From Hibiscus mutabilis (Eukaryota > Streptophyta > Magnoliopsida > Malvales > Malvaceae), in assembly GCA_019671005.1 (NCBI GenBank), contig CM033752.1:9920001-9984000 (forward strand): 64,000 nucleotides of DNA, written 5' to 3'. The stretch's first letter is position 1, and each line of letters opens with the position of its first letter. Made by a program: the position numbers and the translations under genes. The notes beneath the pieces were generated by a model that was not told where the DNA came from, did not search any database, and saw nothing but the letters and a program-made list of their open reading frames with translations. This document shows, one piece after another, positions 23,210 to 34,004 of the stretch.

Positions 23210-23512
23210 GGAAGAGAAAAAATCTCATTAGTTACAAAGGAATGAAGATAATCAGGATAGTCTGAACCGAAAAAGGTGGACGACATAGACCTCAAAGCCC
23301 TAGAGGCAAGAGTGTGGGCTATATTGTTCACAACGCTAGGAACAAAATGAATACTAAAATTATTTGCATTGGCAAGAAGAATACGAGCATGTTCAATAAA
23401 CGAGTTCAATATAGACAAATCAGTACATTGTTGATTTAATTTATTAAACACTATAGCCGAATCCGTCTCAATTATCAAATTGGACCACCCACGATCGTAA
23501 GCAAAAATAATG
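23210..23512 (-). pseudogene. LINE RNase H, C-terminal part
   Basis: Minus frame MYHIIFAYDRGWSNLIIETD, SAIVFNKLNQQ, ..., FVPSVVNNIAHTLASRALRS. It carries the third catalytic acid (ETDSA) and the NxxAHxLA helix of plant LINE RNase H. It continues the N-terminal part at 27506-27675; A2 sits between them. The reading frame leaves the LINE at 23210 and would run a few codons into the A1 LTR, because A1 displaced the original end. The protein would have degraded RNA in the RNA-DNA hybrid during LINE integration. Confidence 0.85.
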
Positions 23513-24718
23513 TGATACATGCATGAGCGAGGTCAAATTACTAATATTGGACAAGAAGCTGAATTTGTTCGATGAAAACAATAAAAGCCAAAACAATGCA
23601 CGCATAGGAGGTCAAAAACGATGCAACTTGGACAAAAAATTGAATCTGTTTGTGAAGTCTGGAAAGTCAGCCAACTTGCGACGAGTTTTCGGATGGGATC
23701 CAGGCATTTCTGAGTCAAGTTGTCTTCTAACAAATTTTCCATCATCTAGTTACATTTCCAGCGCATCTTGAAACGCGTCAATCGGACATCAGGAACTCAA
23801 GATACGTCCAATTACTGAAGACTGCGCATGCAGAAAACTGGATTATTACGGGATTTTGTAAAATTCAGCCCAAAAGCTAACATATAAGGCTTTGGACGAA
23901 TTAAACTTAGCCCAATATATTTATTATCATTTAAATTGATGTTTTTAGGGTTTTATATACTTTAGGAACCAGCCACCCAGCCCTTATCAGCTTATCACTT
24001 GCCTTATCACCTTATTCCTTGCCACACAAGCACAAGGAGTTTAAAGGCTGTTTTTTTTATTATTTTTAATTGGATTAGGTTTTCCTTGTTTTAGTAGAAG
24101 TTAAATTACTTTGTCTATCCTTCACCTATAAAAGGATGAATCCTCCATCATTGTAAAATAGATTTTCTTTAATTTATGAAATATTTAGTGAGTTTGCTTT
24201 TGCAAGTTCTGATTACTTGTGCCTTCGAAGTCTTCTTCAACATAAGTTCGACGAGTTCTTGTGAGGGAGATCATCTTCACACTCTTGCTTGCCTAGATAA
24301 TCACGTCTAGGAGGGTGGGTTAGAGCCGCTTGAGGTTGCTTTCTTAGATAATTGAGTCTAAGAGGGTGCCGAGGACAAAACAACATCAACAATTCGCAAG
24401 CCATCTTCATCTTCAACCTTCACTCCATCTTCTATAATTCCATAAACAAAGCTAGAATTTTCAGATTTGTTTTACTTATCTCTTTCTCAATCTTTTTTAA
24501 TCTTCATTTTATATTCTTATTTCTTATCATATAATCCTTCATCTTATCTTTCTTTCTTTAAATTTCCAGCCTTGAATCTGAAATTTTCAAGAAAATCCCT
24601 TCTATTTTCTCTTGAATTTTCATATCTGCTCAAACTTCCTTGATTGAGTCTTAGAGCTTCTAGTTCTTGCAACAACTTCATTGAAGGCTTCCAAATCCAA
24701 GATTGCGCTACTCTATCA
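23513..24718 (+). repeat. 5' LTR of A2
   Basis: TGATACATGCATGAGCGAGG start and CGCTACTCTATCA end, followed by TTTGGTATCAG. It is of the A1 type, with TATA box CTATAAAAGG at 24126-24135 and paired hairpins with perfect stems at 24292-24362. Confidence 0.92.
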
Positions 24719-25143
24719 TTTGGTATCAGATTTGGGACGATTCTTGACAAGAATTTTGGCGTTTTTGGGTGAAAAACTCGAAAATTAGGGAAAATTCGTC
24801 AAATTCAAACGAGCGAATTTTGAGCTGAAAATTTCCAGAACAGATCTACACCTTTGGAGGAGTCACCACATAAAATTTCAGAATTTTTTTGACATCGGGA
24901 ACACCTCGAACGAAGTAGATCAAATTGCTGCAAAATTCTATGGTTTTCGGGGGTTTTCTATTTTTCTTTCATTCTTAGCCATTAGTTTTCGTTTGTTTTA
25001 TCTTTTATTGCTTCTTAAACATCTTCTAACACCTTCTTGTTTCCTTGTGTTAGTAGGACTAAAAGTTGCATACTCTTCTTTCTCCTTGCAACTATAATTC
25101 TATTGTTGTGTAACCTTTTCTTTGGATTCTTAAAGCAATTAGG
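24719..25143 (+). other. PBS and untranslated leader of A2
   Basis: TTTGGTATCAGATTTGGGACG (PBS) then a leader like that of A1 to about 24945; after that it departs (TTCTATGGTTTTCGGGGG) and joins a different leader-like segment with TTGCAACTATAATTCTATTG. No gag coding sequence remains. Confidence 0.75.
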
Positions 25144-25533
25144 ATGTTTTATTCTCTTTTCAACACTTGTTATCGTATACCAATAAATATTTTTCAGTCA
25201 CGATGTAAGATACAAGGTAATCTATGTTCTTTAATTATTGATGGTGACAGTCGTGTAAACTTAGTGAGCAGCTTCATTGTTGATGCACTTGATCTACCAT
25301 GCCAAGAACACCCTAAGCCGTATCATCTTCAAGGGTTTAATAGCGGACCGGATATGAAGGTAACCGAACGTTGTTTAATCTCTTTTACTCTTAGAAGCTA
25401 TTGTGATGATGTATGGTGTGACGTGGTTCCTATGGAAGTCACCCACTTGCTATTAGGAAGACCTTGGAAAAATGATCGTGGCGCTGTCCATCGAATCAAT
25501 ACAAATGGATACTCGGTTGTGCACCAAGGCTAG
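25144..25533 (+). pseudogene. Gypsy aspartic protease remnant (A2)
   Basis: 129 codons match the PR part of A-left: SRCKIQGNLCSLIIDGDSRV, VDALDLPCQEHPKPYHLQ, YCDDVWCDVVPMEVTHLLLGRPW. The catalytic triplet, DSG in A-left, reads DGD here, so the enzyme would be dead. The fold downstream is well kept. A stop at 25533 (HQG-stop) is followed, in frame, by KLSFATIEPKKVGEEIAKAKKQ and the tail region. The initiator ATG at 25144 is probably not the original start, since gag is missing upstream. Confidence 0.8.
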
Positions 25534-25623
25534 AAGCTCTCGTTTGCTACAATAGAGCCGAAAAAAGTAGGTGAAGAAATAGCGAAAGCAAAAAAACAGT
25601 GTGAGAGGATAAAACGAAAAAGA

Positions 25624-26382
25624 TTGGAAGCACAAAAGGCTGAATCAATTGACCACACAAAGGCAACCAACCATGAAGACATCCCAAAACCAGAAGGTAC
25701 ACATGATTCTCTTCGTACTTCTACTTCTAGCATTTGTGCAAATGTTGATATTAGAGAAGAACCATCTCCCAAACAAAAGGATAGTGATAGTGAACACATT
25801 AGACAAGATGACAATGGTTCTAATCCCTCATGTGAAGTAGTAGGTTCACTTGCTATACTCTCATCACCTCCCCACGAAGAAAGTAAGTGTAATTCTAACC
25901 CTTCATTTGATTCTTGTCCTATCATTCCGTTAGAAACACTTTCTCCTCTACAGGAATTGTACATTGATGATAAATTTTGTGAGAGGGATATGAGATGTGA
26001 GATACAAAAGACTGAGAGTAAAGAGGCCGAGAGTGAAAAAAGTCAAATTAATGGCCCAAATTTGGTGAGTGAAAATACATATGAGGTAAAAGTCACACAA
26101 AGCCCAAAAGAAAAAGACAAGAAAAAGAACGCGACGAGTAATTTTGTTTTGACTAATCATTACAAATGTTCGAGTAGTGTTGTCTTATTTTTTCAGGATT
26201 TTGTTGAACCATTGAGAGGAGCTCAATTAGATCACTCCACATACAACAAAGAAGCCTTTTCAATTGAAGTTGATGATTGTTCTCTCATTGCCGATTTAGA
26301 TTCGAGGACGAATCCTTTTGAGGAGTGGGGGAATGATACATGCATGAGGGGGTTAAATTACTCATATTGGAAAAGAAGCTGA
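25624..26382 (+). pseudogene. 3' tail frame of A2 (acidic/Lys-rich, pol C-terminus-like)
   Basis: 252 codons open through the PPT into the LTR. They comprise charged low-complexity linkers (EAQKAESIDHTKATNHEDIP; REEPSPKQKDSDSEHIRQDD; QSPKEKDKKKN), then LFFQDFVEPLRGAQLDHSTY and SIEVDDCSLIADLDSRTNPF before the LTR. It is nearly identical to the broken A1 tail. The DSRTNPFEE segment resembles the end of plant gypsy pol; the rest I do not recognise. Both short elements keep it while losing RT and integrase. The stop comes from LTR sequence, so the frame itself may have no function. Confidence 0.5.
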
Positions 26383-27505
26383 ATTTGTTCGATGCAAACA
26401 ATAATGGCCAAAACAATGCACGCATAGGAGGTCAAAAACGATGCATCTTGGACAAGAAACTGAATCTATTTGTGAAGTCTGGAAAATCAGCTAACCTGTG
26501 ACGAGTTTTCAGATGGGATCCAGGCATTTCTGGGTCGAGTTGTCTCCTAATAAATTGTCCTTCATTCAGTTACCTTTACAACGCATCTTGAAACGCGTCA
26601 ATCGGACATCGGGAACTCAAGATATGTCCAATTTACTGAAGACTGCGCAAGCAGAAAACTGGATACGGGATTATTACGAGATTTTGTAAAATTCAGCCCA
26701 AAAGCTAACAATATAAGGCTTTGGACGAATTAAACTTAACCCAACCTAATTATTAACATTTAAATTATGTTTTTAGGGTTTTATATACTTTAGGAACCAG
26801 TCACCCTTCTCCCAAGCCGTTAGATCAAGTCCAATTTAATGGACCAGATTTGTTTGTTTATTTTTTTCATTCTTAGCCTTAGGTTAAAGCCATCCTTCAT
26901 CTATAAACGGATTGGTGCTTTCTTCTTTGTTTGAGAAGATTTCATTGATTAATAAAAAGTTCTCTTTGGAGATTTTAGTATTCTTTGAGTTTGCAAGTGT
27001 TCAGTAAACTTGTCTAGAAGCCATCTTCAACATAAGATCATCGAGTTCTTGTGAGGGAGATCATCTTTACACTCTTGCTTGCCTAGGTAATTGCATCTAG
27101 GAGGGTGGGTTAGAGCCGCTTGAGGTTGCTTGCTTAGATAATTGCGTCTAAGAGGGTGCCGAGGACAAAACAACAACAAATCGCAAGCCATCTTCATCTC
27201 CAACCTTCACGCCATCTCCACAAGCCATAAACAAAGCTGGAAATTTCATATTTGTTTTATCTATCCTCATCTTAATATTTTTCAATCCTTTTTACTTTTG
27301 TTCTTATTAATCATCTTCTAATTTTCCTTCTTATCTTTGTTTCTTTGAATTTCAAACCTTGAATCTGAAATTTTCAAGAAAATCCATTCTCTTTTCTCTT
27401 GAATTTTTAGATCTGCCCATAACTTTCTTGATTGAGTCTAGAGCTCCTAGTTCTTGCAACAACTTGATTGAAGGCTTCCAAATCCAAGATTGCGCTACTC
27501 TATCA
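26334..27505 (+). repeat. 3' LTR of A2 (mosaic)
   Basis: It starts TGATACATGCATGAGGGG and ends CGCTACTCTATCA. The first ~470 bp are A1-like. About 26805-27020 is unlike any other LTR here except in isolated words, with its own TATA-like TCTATAAACGG (26901-26911). From about 27030 the hairpin module and a U5 resembling A-left (TTTGAATTTCAAACCTTGAATC) follow. It is followed by the target repeat TAATG. Confidence 0.88.
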
Positions 27506-28113
27506 TAATGCCAGTAAGAACCGCTTGTGCTTCGGTCGAGGAAGCATCCACGCAGCTGCCTAAAGGGTGAGCAAGCCCTCCAATGACCGCATTGCTAGAG
27601 TCGCGCGCCACAACACCTACGGCAGCATCCTTGGTGAGAGGATCAAAGGCCCCATCTGTGTTAATCTTCATGGACCTATCCTAGGGGGTTGCCATCGCAG
27701 GTGTGCAAGGGTAGGTGCATCCATTGGCTGGGGGTGGAGCTGGTTGATGTCGCTGCAGCGTAGTTTAGTAGAATGCCCTGGGAGTTGAGAACCGTTAGCC
27801 AAGGGGGCTGGAGGCGATGATTATGGACCCAATCATTACATCTATTCCATAGGTTCCAAAGAACCGTTTGGAACAACGCAAAAGATTGAATGGTTAAACA
27901 TACAGCTTCTTCCTCAAGCCAAGATAAGGCTGAAACTGTATTACTAGAGATGATAGAGCTTAGTAAACCAGCCAGACGTAGGGCCTCATTGGCACCTGGG
28001 CATTCACGTAAAGCATGAATTGTTGTTTCATTTTTCATACTACAAAGTGGGCAAAGTCCTGGGGCAAGATTTGCCGCAAGCCTAAAGTCTATGGCCGCTT
28101 GGAAGAGCATCAT
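27506..28113 (-). pseudogene. LINE ORF2: zinc-binding RT region and RNase H N-terminus
   Basis: The minus frame from 28113 reads CPLCSMKNETTIHALRECP, the zf-RVT (reverse-transcriptase zinc-binding) motif, then ALFQTVLWNLWNRCNDWVHN. After a stop or shift near 27676, DGAFDPLTKDAAVGVVARDS, AVIGGLAHPLG and STEAQAVLTG give the first two catalytic positions of RNase H. The A2 insertion (TSD TAATG, 27506-27510) interrupts right after this, and the RNase H resumes at 23512. The linker and order match the plus-strand LINE copy at 7881. Confidence 0.85.
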
Positions 28114-29267
28114 GGCCTATAAGCCATCCAAAGGAACGAATTTTCAGAAGAACCAATAACTTGGAAATAATTTTCCAGATGCGAGAAGGTCTGTTAATTG
28201 GGGCTGGTGGCCGTTGTAGGTAAGAGTATCCGGATCGAACCGTGTAAATACCGAAGTCATGATTGCTCCACAGAATCGTATCATTTCGATCATTAATTAT
28301 TGGAATGCTAAGAACTGTATTGACATCATCTAAATCAAAATAATGTCAAACTTTTATTTCATCCCATTTGGACTGCCAGGAGTCATAAATTCGCGACAAC
28401 GAATAGGGACTTCATCTCTATCCTCATAGACACCATAAAGATGTATTGTGGATGCACCTCCCCAATTATCAGAGTGAACTCGAATTTTACTATCCATCCC
28501 CGACCTCTTAAAGAAATTGGGCATGGAGTTGCATCATGGCCTGGTGAATACCTTTCCAAGCAAAAGACGCTCTCCGATTAGTCTCAGACTCTAATATATG
28601 CCCAGAGGGATAGTATTTTGCCCTGTAAATCTGAGCAAGCAGAGAATTAGGCTCAGTGATAAGGCACCAAATTTGTTTGCCAAGGAGGGCAATGTTAAAA
28701 AGATGCATATCCCGGAAGCCCACTGATTTAGGCATACAAATAGTATCCCAAGGAATCAGAGGCCATCCTCGTTTGTTGTTTTTCCCCGACCACCAGTAAC
28801 GTCGGATAGACGTAGTCATATCATCGATAATGTTCTGTGGTAGAAGGTAACATGACATCACATATTGGGGTAGGGATTGGATCACAGACTTAATGAAGAC
28901 CTCTCGACAACTGAATGAGAGTAGTTGTTTGTCCCAATGATACATACGCGAGTTGACCTTGTCACGAGTAAACCCTAGGGATGCAGTTTTATTTTTCCCA
29001 ATCAAAAGAGGGACTCGCAGATAGATCCTCGGATCGTCCACTTCTCAAACATGAAAGATATCATGGATTGCCTGTTTGTGTTCAGGGATGGTGCCAGGGT
29101 TAAAGAAAATGGTTGATTTTTCAAAATTCACCGTCTGTCCAGAGGAAGAGGTGTAGAGCTGAAGGGCATTTTTAAGATGGGAAGCTTCTGTATTATTATT
29201 CATGATAAAGATCATACAATCATCAGCGAAGCGCAGATGATTTACCTGTGGTCTATGTCGACTAGCA
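28114..29267 (-). pseudogene. LINE ORF2: C-terminal half of RT (FADD motif) and thumb
   Basis: The minus strand reads LCASRHRPQVNHLRFADDCM near 29272-29215: FADD is the RT active site. Then come LYTSSSGQTVNFEKSTIFF, a stop at 29041 (HVW-stop-EV), and a frame at 29041-28508 with YLRVPLLIGKNKTASLGF, REVFIKSVIQSLPQYVMSCY, IRRYWWSGKNNKRGWPLIPW and CMPKSVGFRDMHLFNIALLG, the usual post-RT segment of plant L1-type ORF2. From 28507 to 28114 the frame is broken further, with no long open stretch. Element B separates this from the RT N-terminal half. Confidence 0.87.
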
Positions 29268-29272
29268 CAAAG

Positions 29273-30284
29273 TGATACGGAAGTCGGGATCCAAGAATTA
29301 CCTCAAAATCTAGGAATCCTCTAGATCACAACTAATCTAGCAAACTCACTAATATGGTATGAGAAAACCCAAACTCCACGTTCAACAAACCGATAATAAA
29401 GCATGATCTTGATGTAGAAAACGAGATAGGATGAATTTGACGGTGGCGGTGTTGGATAGATTTGTCCTTGGCACCCTCCTAATCGCAATTGAATAGGCAA
29501 ACACCTGCAAACGGCACAAATCTCTCCGATGAATGGATAATGACGAGATAGATGTTGTAGGATATTTTGTCCTCGGCACCCTCTTAGACGCGATTATCTA
29601 AGCAAGCAACCTCAAGCGGCTCTAACCCACCCTCCTAGATGCAATTACCTAGGCAAGCAAGAGTGTGAAGATGATCTCCATTACAAGAACTTGACGAACT
29701 TACGTTGAAGAAGACTTCTGATACGAAAAATAACAAGGCAAATCTATCTACCTTGAAAATAAAATGGCCCATAGCCAAAGGTTTTTGCAACTCATAAATT
29801 CATGATGATGTTCTTATTAATGAAGCAAACATACCTTTAAATAGGCTACAAATGAAAAGTTCAACTTAAATTAGGAAAAGTAAACATAATGATAAAATAA
29901 ATAAACATATTTTATCTAACCTAAAAAACTAATAAATAAATAACAAATCTAATCCTAAATCATCTAAATATCTTCATAAAGAATCCTAGATTAAATTTAA
30001 GTACAAATAATCAATAAAATTATTAAAAAATCGTAATAAATAATATTTCCCGTAATAAATTCGTATAGAGATTTCTGCTCGCATAGTCTTCACTAAAACG
30101 GACATAACTTGAGCTCGTTGGAAAGCTAAGAGACATACGAATATGTTTGAAGAAGACATGTAGACTCGGAAGTGCCCGGATCCCATCCGAAAATTTGATG
30201 GAAGCCGGCTGAAATTCCAGACTTATAAAACAGCTTCAACTCTTTGGCTACAATGCATCATCTTAGCCCTCCATACATGTATCA
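29273..30284 (-). repeat. LTR 1 of element B
   Basis: 1012 bp, about 30 bp shorter than the other three: the stretch CCGACGTCGAATTGATGCG and its neighbours (compare 31325-31357) is missing from its U3 block. Hairpin modules at 29583-29653, a weaker third hairpin CCTA/TAGG at 29478-29497, and a TATA-like CTATTTAAAGG on the minus strand at 29844-29834. Confidence 0.9.
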
Positions 30285-30479
30285 TTCTCCCCCTGTTGAA
30301 AACGATTCGTCCCGAATCTTAAAATTTGTTGATCACAACCTTCAAGTCTCTTGAGATGTCTCCAGGAATAAAATATTAAAACTAGGATCTATATAGAGAA
30401 TTATATTTTTTCTCAACTACTAAAAAAACAGTAAAAGATAGTTGTTTTAAACACCTAAACCAAGGCTCTGATTACCAAT
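30285..30479 (-). other. Internal region 1 of element B (PPT to PBS only)
   Basis: 195 bp. The PPT (minus CAGGGGGAGAA) lies at the left end and the PBS (minus ATTGGTAATCAGAGCC) at the right end. Between them is AT-rich non-coding sequence. Regions 2 and 3 are nearly the same. Confidence 0.88.
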
Positions 30480-31523
30480 TGATACGGAAGCTAGGATCCA
30501 AGAATTACCTCAAAATCTAGGAATCCTCCAGATCACAACTAATGTAGCAAACTCACTAATATGGTCCGAGAAAACCCAAACTCCACGTTCAGCAAACCGA
30601 TAATAAAGCATGATCTTGATGTAGAAAACGAGATAGGATGAATTTGACGGTGGCGGTGTTGGATAGATTTGTCCTTGGCACCCTCCTAATCGCAATTGAA
30701 TAGGCAAACACCTGCAAACGGCACGAATCTCTCCGATGAATGGATGATGACGAGATAGATGTTGTAGGATATTTTGTCCTCGGCACCCTCTTAGACGCGA
30801 TTATCTAAGCAAGCAACCTCAAGCGGCTCTAACCCACCCTCCTAGATGCAATTACCTAGGCAAGCAAGAGTGTGAAGATGATCTCCATTACAAGAACTTG
30901 ACGAACTTACGTTGAAGAAGACTTACGATACGAAAAAATAACAAGGCAAATCTATCTACCTTGAAAATAAAATGGCCCATAGCCAAAGGTTTTTGCAACT
31001 CATAAATTCATGATGATGTTCTTATTAATGAAGCAAACATGCCTTTAAATAAGCTACAAATGAAAAGTTCAACTTAAATTAGGAAAAAGTAAACATAATA
31101 ATAAAATAAATAAACATATTTTATCTAACCTAAAAAACTAATAAATAAATAACAAATCTAATCCTAAATCATCTAAATATCTTCATAAAGAATCCTAGAT
31201 TAAATTTAAGTACAAATAATCAATAAAATTATTAAAAAATCGTAATAAATAATATTTCCCGTAATAAATCCGTATAGAGATTTCTGCTCGCATAGTCTTC
31301 ACTAAAACGGACATAAGTTGAGCCCCCGACGTCGAATTGATGCGTTTCAAGATGCGTTGGAAAGCTAAGAGACATACGAATATGTTTGAAGAAGACATGT
31401 AGACTCAGAAGTGCTCGGATCCCATCCGAAAATTCGATGGAAGTCGGCTGAAATTCCAGACTTATAAAACAGCTTCAACTCTTTGGCTACAATGCATCAT
31501 TTTAGCCCCCCATACATGTATCA
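30480..31523 (-). repeat. LTR 2 of element B
   Basis: 1044 bp, almost the same as LTR 3. It carries the complete U3 block shared with families A and D (31309-31371 on the minus strand) and the hairpin modules (about 30791-30861). Confidence 0.9.
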
Positions 31524-31719
31524 TTCTCCCCCTGTTGAAAACGATTCATCCCGAATCTTAAAATTTGTTGATCACAACCTTCAAGTCTCTTGAGATGTCT
31601 CCAGGAATAAAATATTAAAACTAGGATCTATATAGAGAATTATATTTTTTTCTCAACTACTAAAAAAACAGTAAAAGATAGTTGTTTTAAACACCTAAAC
31701 CAAGGCTCTGATTACCAAT
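31524..31719 (-). other. Internal region 2 of element B
   Basis: 196 bp with PPT and PBS at its ends and no coding sequence; differs from region 3 by very few bases. Confidence 0.88.
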
Positions 31720-32762
31720 TGATACGGAAGCTAGGATCCAAGAATTACCTCAAAATCTAGGAATCCTCTAGATCACAACTAATGTAGCAAACTCACTAAT
31801 ATGGTCCGAGAAAACCCAAACTCCACGTTCAGCAAACCGATAATAAAGCATGATCTTGATGTAGAAAACGAGATAGGATGAATTTGACGGTGGCGGTGTT
31901 GGATAGATTTGTCCTTGGCACCCTCCTAATCGCAATTGAATAGGCAAACACCTGCAAACGGCACGAATCTCTCCGATGAATGGATGATGACGAGATAGAT
32001 GTTGTAGGATATTTTGTCCTCGGCACCCTCTTAGACGCGATTATCTAAGCAAGCAACCTCAAGCGGCTCTAACCCACCCTCCTAGATGCAATTACCTAGG
32101 CAAGCAAGAGTGTGAAGATGATCTCCATTACAAGAACTTGACGAACTTACGTTGAAGAAGACTTACGATACGAAAAAATAACAAGGCAAATCTATCTACC
32201 TTGAAAATAAAATGGCCCATAGCCAAAGGTTTTTGCAACTCATAAATTCATGATGATGTTCTTATTAATGAAGCAAACATGCCTTTAAATAAGCTACAAA
32301 TGAAAAGTTCAACTTAAATTAGGAAAAGTAAACATAATAATAAAATAAATAAACATATTTTATCTAAGCTAAAAAACTAATAAATAAATAACAAATCTAA
32401 TCCTAAATCATCTAAATATCTTCATAAAGAATCCTAGATTAAATTTAAGTACAAATAATCAATAAAATTATTAAAAAATCGTAATAAATAATATTTCCCG
32501 TAATAAATCCGTATAGAGATTTCTGCTCGCATAGTCTTCACTAAAACGGACATAAGTTGAGCTCCCGACGTCGAATTGATGCGTTTCAAGATGCGTTGGA
32601 AAGCTAAGAGACATACGAATATGTTTGAAGAAGACATGTAGACTCCGAAGTGCTCGGATCCCATCCGAAAATTCGATGGAAGTCGGCTGAAATTCCAGAC
32701 TTATAAAACAGCTTCAACTCTTTGGCTACAATGCATCATTTTAGCCCCCCATACATGTATCA
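31720..32762 (-). repeat. LTR 3 of element B
   Basis: 1043 bp with TGATACATG...CCGTATCA ends on the minus strand; near-identical to LTR 2. Confidence 0.9.
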
Positions 32763-32958
32763 TTCTCCCCCTGTTGAAAACGATTCATCCCGAATCTTAA
32801 AATTTGTTGATCACAACCTTCAAGTCTCTTGAGATGTCTCCAGGAATAAAATATTAAAACTAGGATCTATATAGAGAATTATATTTTTTTCTCAACTACT
32901 AAAAAAACAGTAAAAGATAGTTGTTTTAAACACCTAAACCAAGGCTCTGATTACCAAT
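32763..32958 (-). other. Internal region 3 of element B
   Basis: 196 bp; same layout as regions 1 and 2. Confidence 0.88.
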
Positions 32959-33999
32959 TGATACGGAAGCTAGGATCCAAGAATTACCTCAAAATCTAGG
33001 AATCCTCTAGATCACAACTAATCTAGCAAACTCACTAATATGGTCCGAGAAAACCCAAACTCCACGTTCGGCAAACCGATAATAAAGCATGATCTTGATG
33101 TAGAAAACGAGATAGGATGAATTTGACGGTGGCAGTGTTGGATAGATTTGTCCTTGGCACCCTCCTAATCGCAATTGAATAGGCAAACACCTGCAAACGG
33201 CACGAATCTCTCCGATGAATGGATGATGACGAGATAGATGTTGTAGGATATTTTGTCCTCGGCACCCTCTTAGACGCGATTATCTAAGCAAGCAACCTCA
33301 AGCGGCTCTAACCCACCCTCCTAGATGCAATTACCTAGGCAAGCAAGAGTGTGAAGATGATCTCCATTACAAGAACTTGACGAACTTACGTTGAAGTAGA
33401 CTTCTGATACGAAAAATAACAAGGCAAATCTATCTACCTTGAAAATAAAATGGCCCATAGCCAAAGGTTTTTACAACTCATAAATTCATGATGATGTTCT
33501 TATTAATGAAGCAAACATGCCTTTAAATAGGCTACAAATGAAAAGTTCAACTTAAATTAGGAAAAGTAAACATAATAATAAAATAATAAACATATTTTAT
33601 CTAAGCTAAAAAACTAATAAATAAATAACAAATCTAATCCTAAATCATCTAAATATCTTCATAAAGAATCCTAGATTAAATTTAAGTACAAATAATCAAT
33701 AAAATTATTAAAAAATCGTAATAAATAATATTTCCCGTAATAAATCCGTATAGAGATTTCTGCTCGCATAGTCTTCACTAAAACGGACATAACTTGAGCT
33801 CCCGACATCGAATTGATGCGTTTCAAGATGCGTTGGAAAGCTAAGAGACATACGAATATGTTTGAAGAAGACATGTAGACTCAGAAGTGCCCGGATCCCA
33901 TCCGAAAATTTGATGGAATTCAGCTGAAATTCCAGACTTATAAAACAGCTTCAACTCTTTGGCTACAATGCATCATTTTAGCCCCCCATACATGTATCA
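32959..33999 (-). repeat. LTR 4 of element B
   Basis: 1041 bp, the 5'-most LTR on the minus strand. It is followed by the target repeat CAAAG at 34000-34004 and then LINE RT sequence. It shares the GATACGAAAAATAAC form (33407 on) with LTR 1, whereas LTRs 2 and 3 have one more A. This may help to sort out recombination history. Confidence 0.88.
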
Positions 34000-34004
34000 C
34001 AAAG

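Larger units (their letters stand above)
23513..27505 (+). mobile_element. Non-autonomous Ty3/gypsy element A2, with TSD and mosaic LTR
   Basis: LTRs at 23513-24718 and 26334-27505, PBS at 24719, PPT GAGGAGTGGGGGAA just before 26334, and TAATG duplicated at 23508-23512 and 27506-27510. The interior (1.6 kb) holds a leader, a protease remnant and the 3' tail region; gag, RT, RNase H and integrase are absent. It sits inside the LINE RNase H. The two LTRs are not alike in their middle: the 3' LTR has a different U3/R segment (about 26805-27020) and an A-left-like U5. The target duplication shows a single insertion, so the mosaic must come from recombination or conversion. Confidence 0.93.
29273..33999 (-). 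mobile_element. Element B: concatemer of four LTRs and three ~196-bp internal regions
   Basis: In plus coordinates: LTRs 29273-30284, 30480-31523, 31720-32762 and 32959-33999, with internal regions 30285-30479, 31524-31719 and 32763-32958. On the minus strand each LTR runs TGATACATG...CCGTATCA and is followed by ATTGGTAATCAGAGCC (PBS); each interior ends in a CAGGGGGAGAA polypurine tract before the next LTR. So orientation is minus and every unit has both priming sites but no gene. CAAAG flanks the whole array once (29268-29272, 34000-34004), inside LINE RT. It is a non-autonomous LTR element with almost no interior, multiplied in tandem. The frames of 65-76 codons repeated in each unit are by-products of the LTR repeat. 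Confidence 0.93.

Noticed and set aside
29382..33874. Small minus frames of 65-76 codons repeated four times with near-identical protein (MPRTKYPTTS... and MSSSNIFVCL...)
   Set aside because: They repeat because the LTR repeats. They lie in U3/R sequence, one of them overlaps the hairpin module, and there is no domain or independent conservation.
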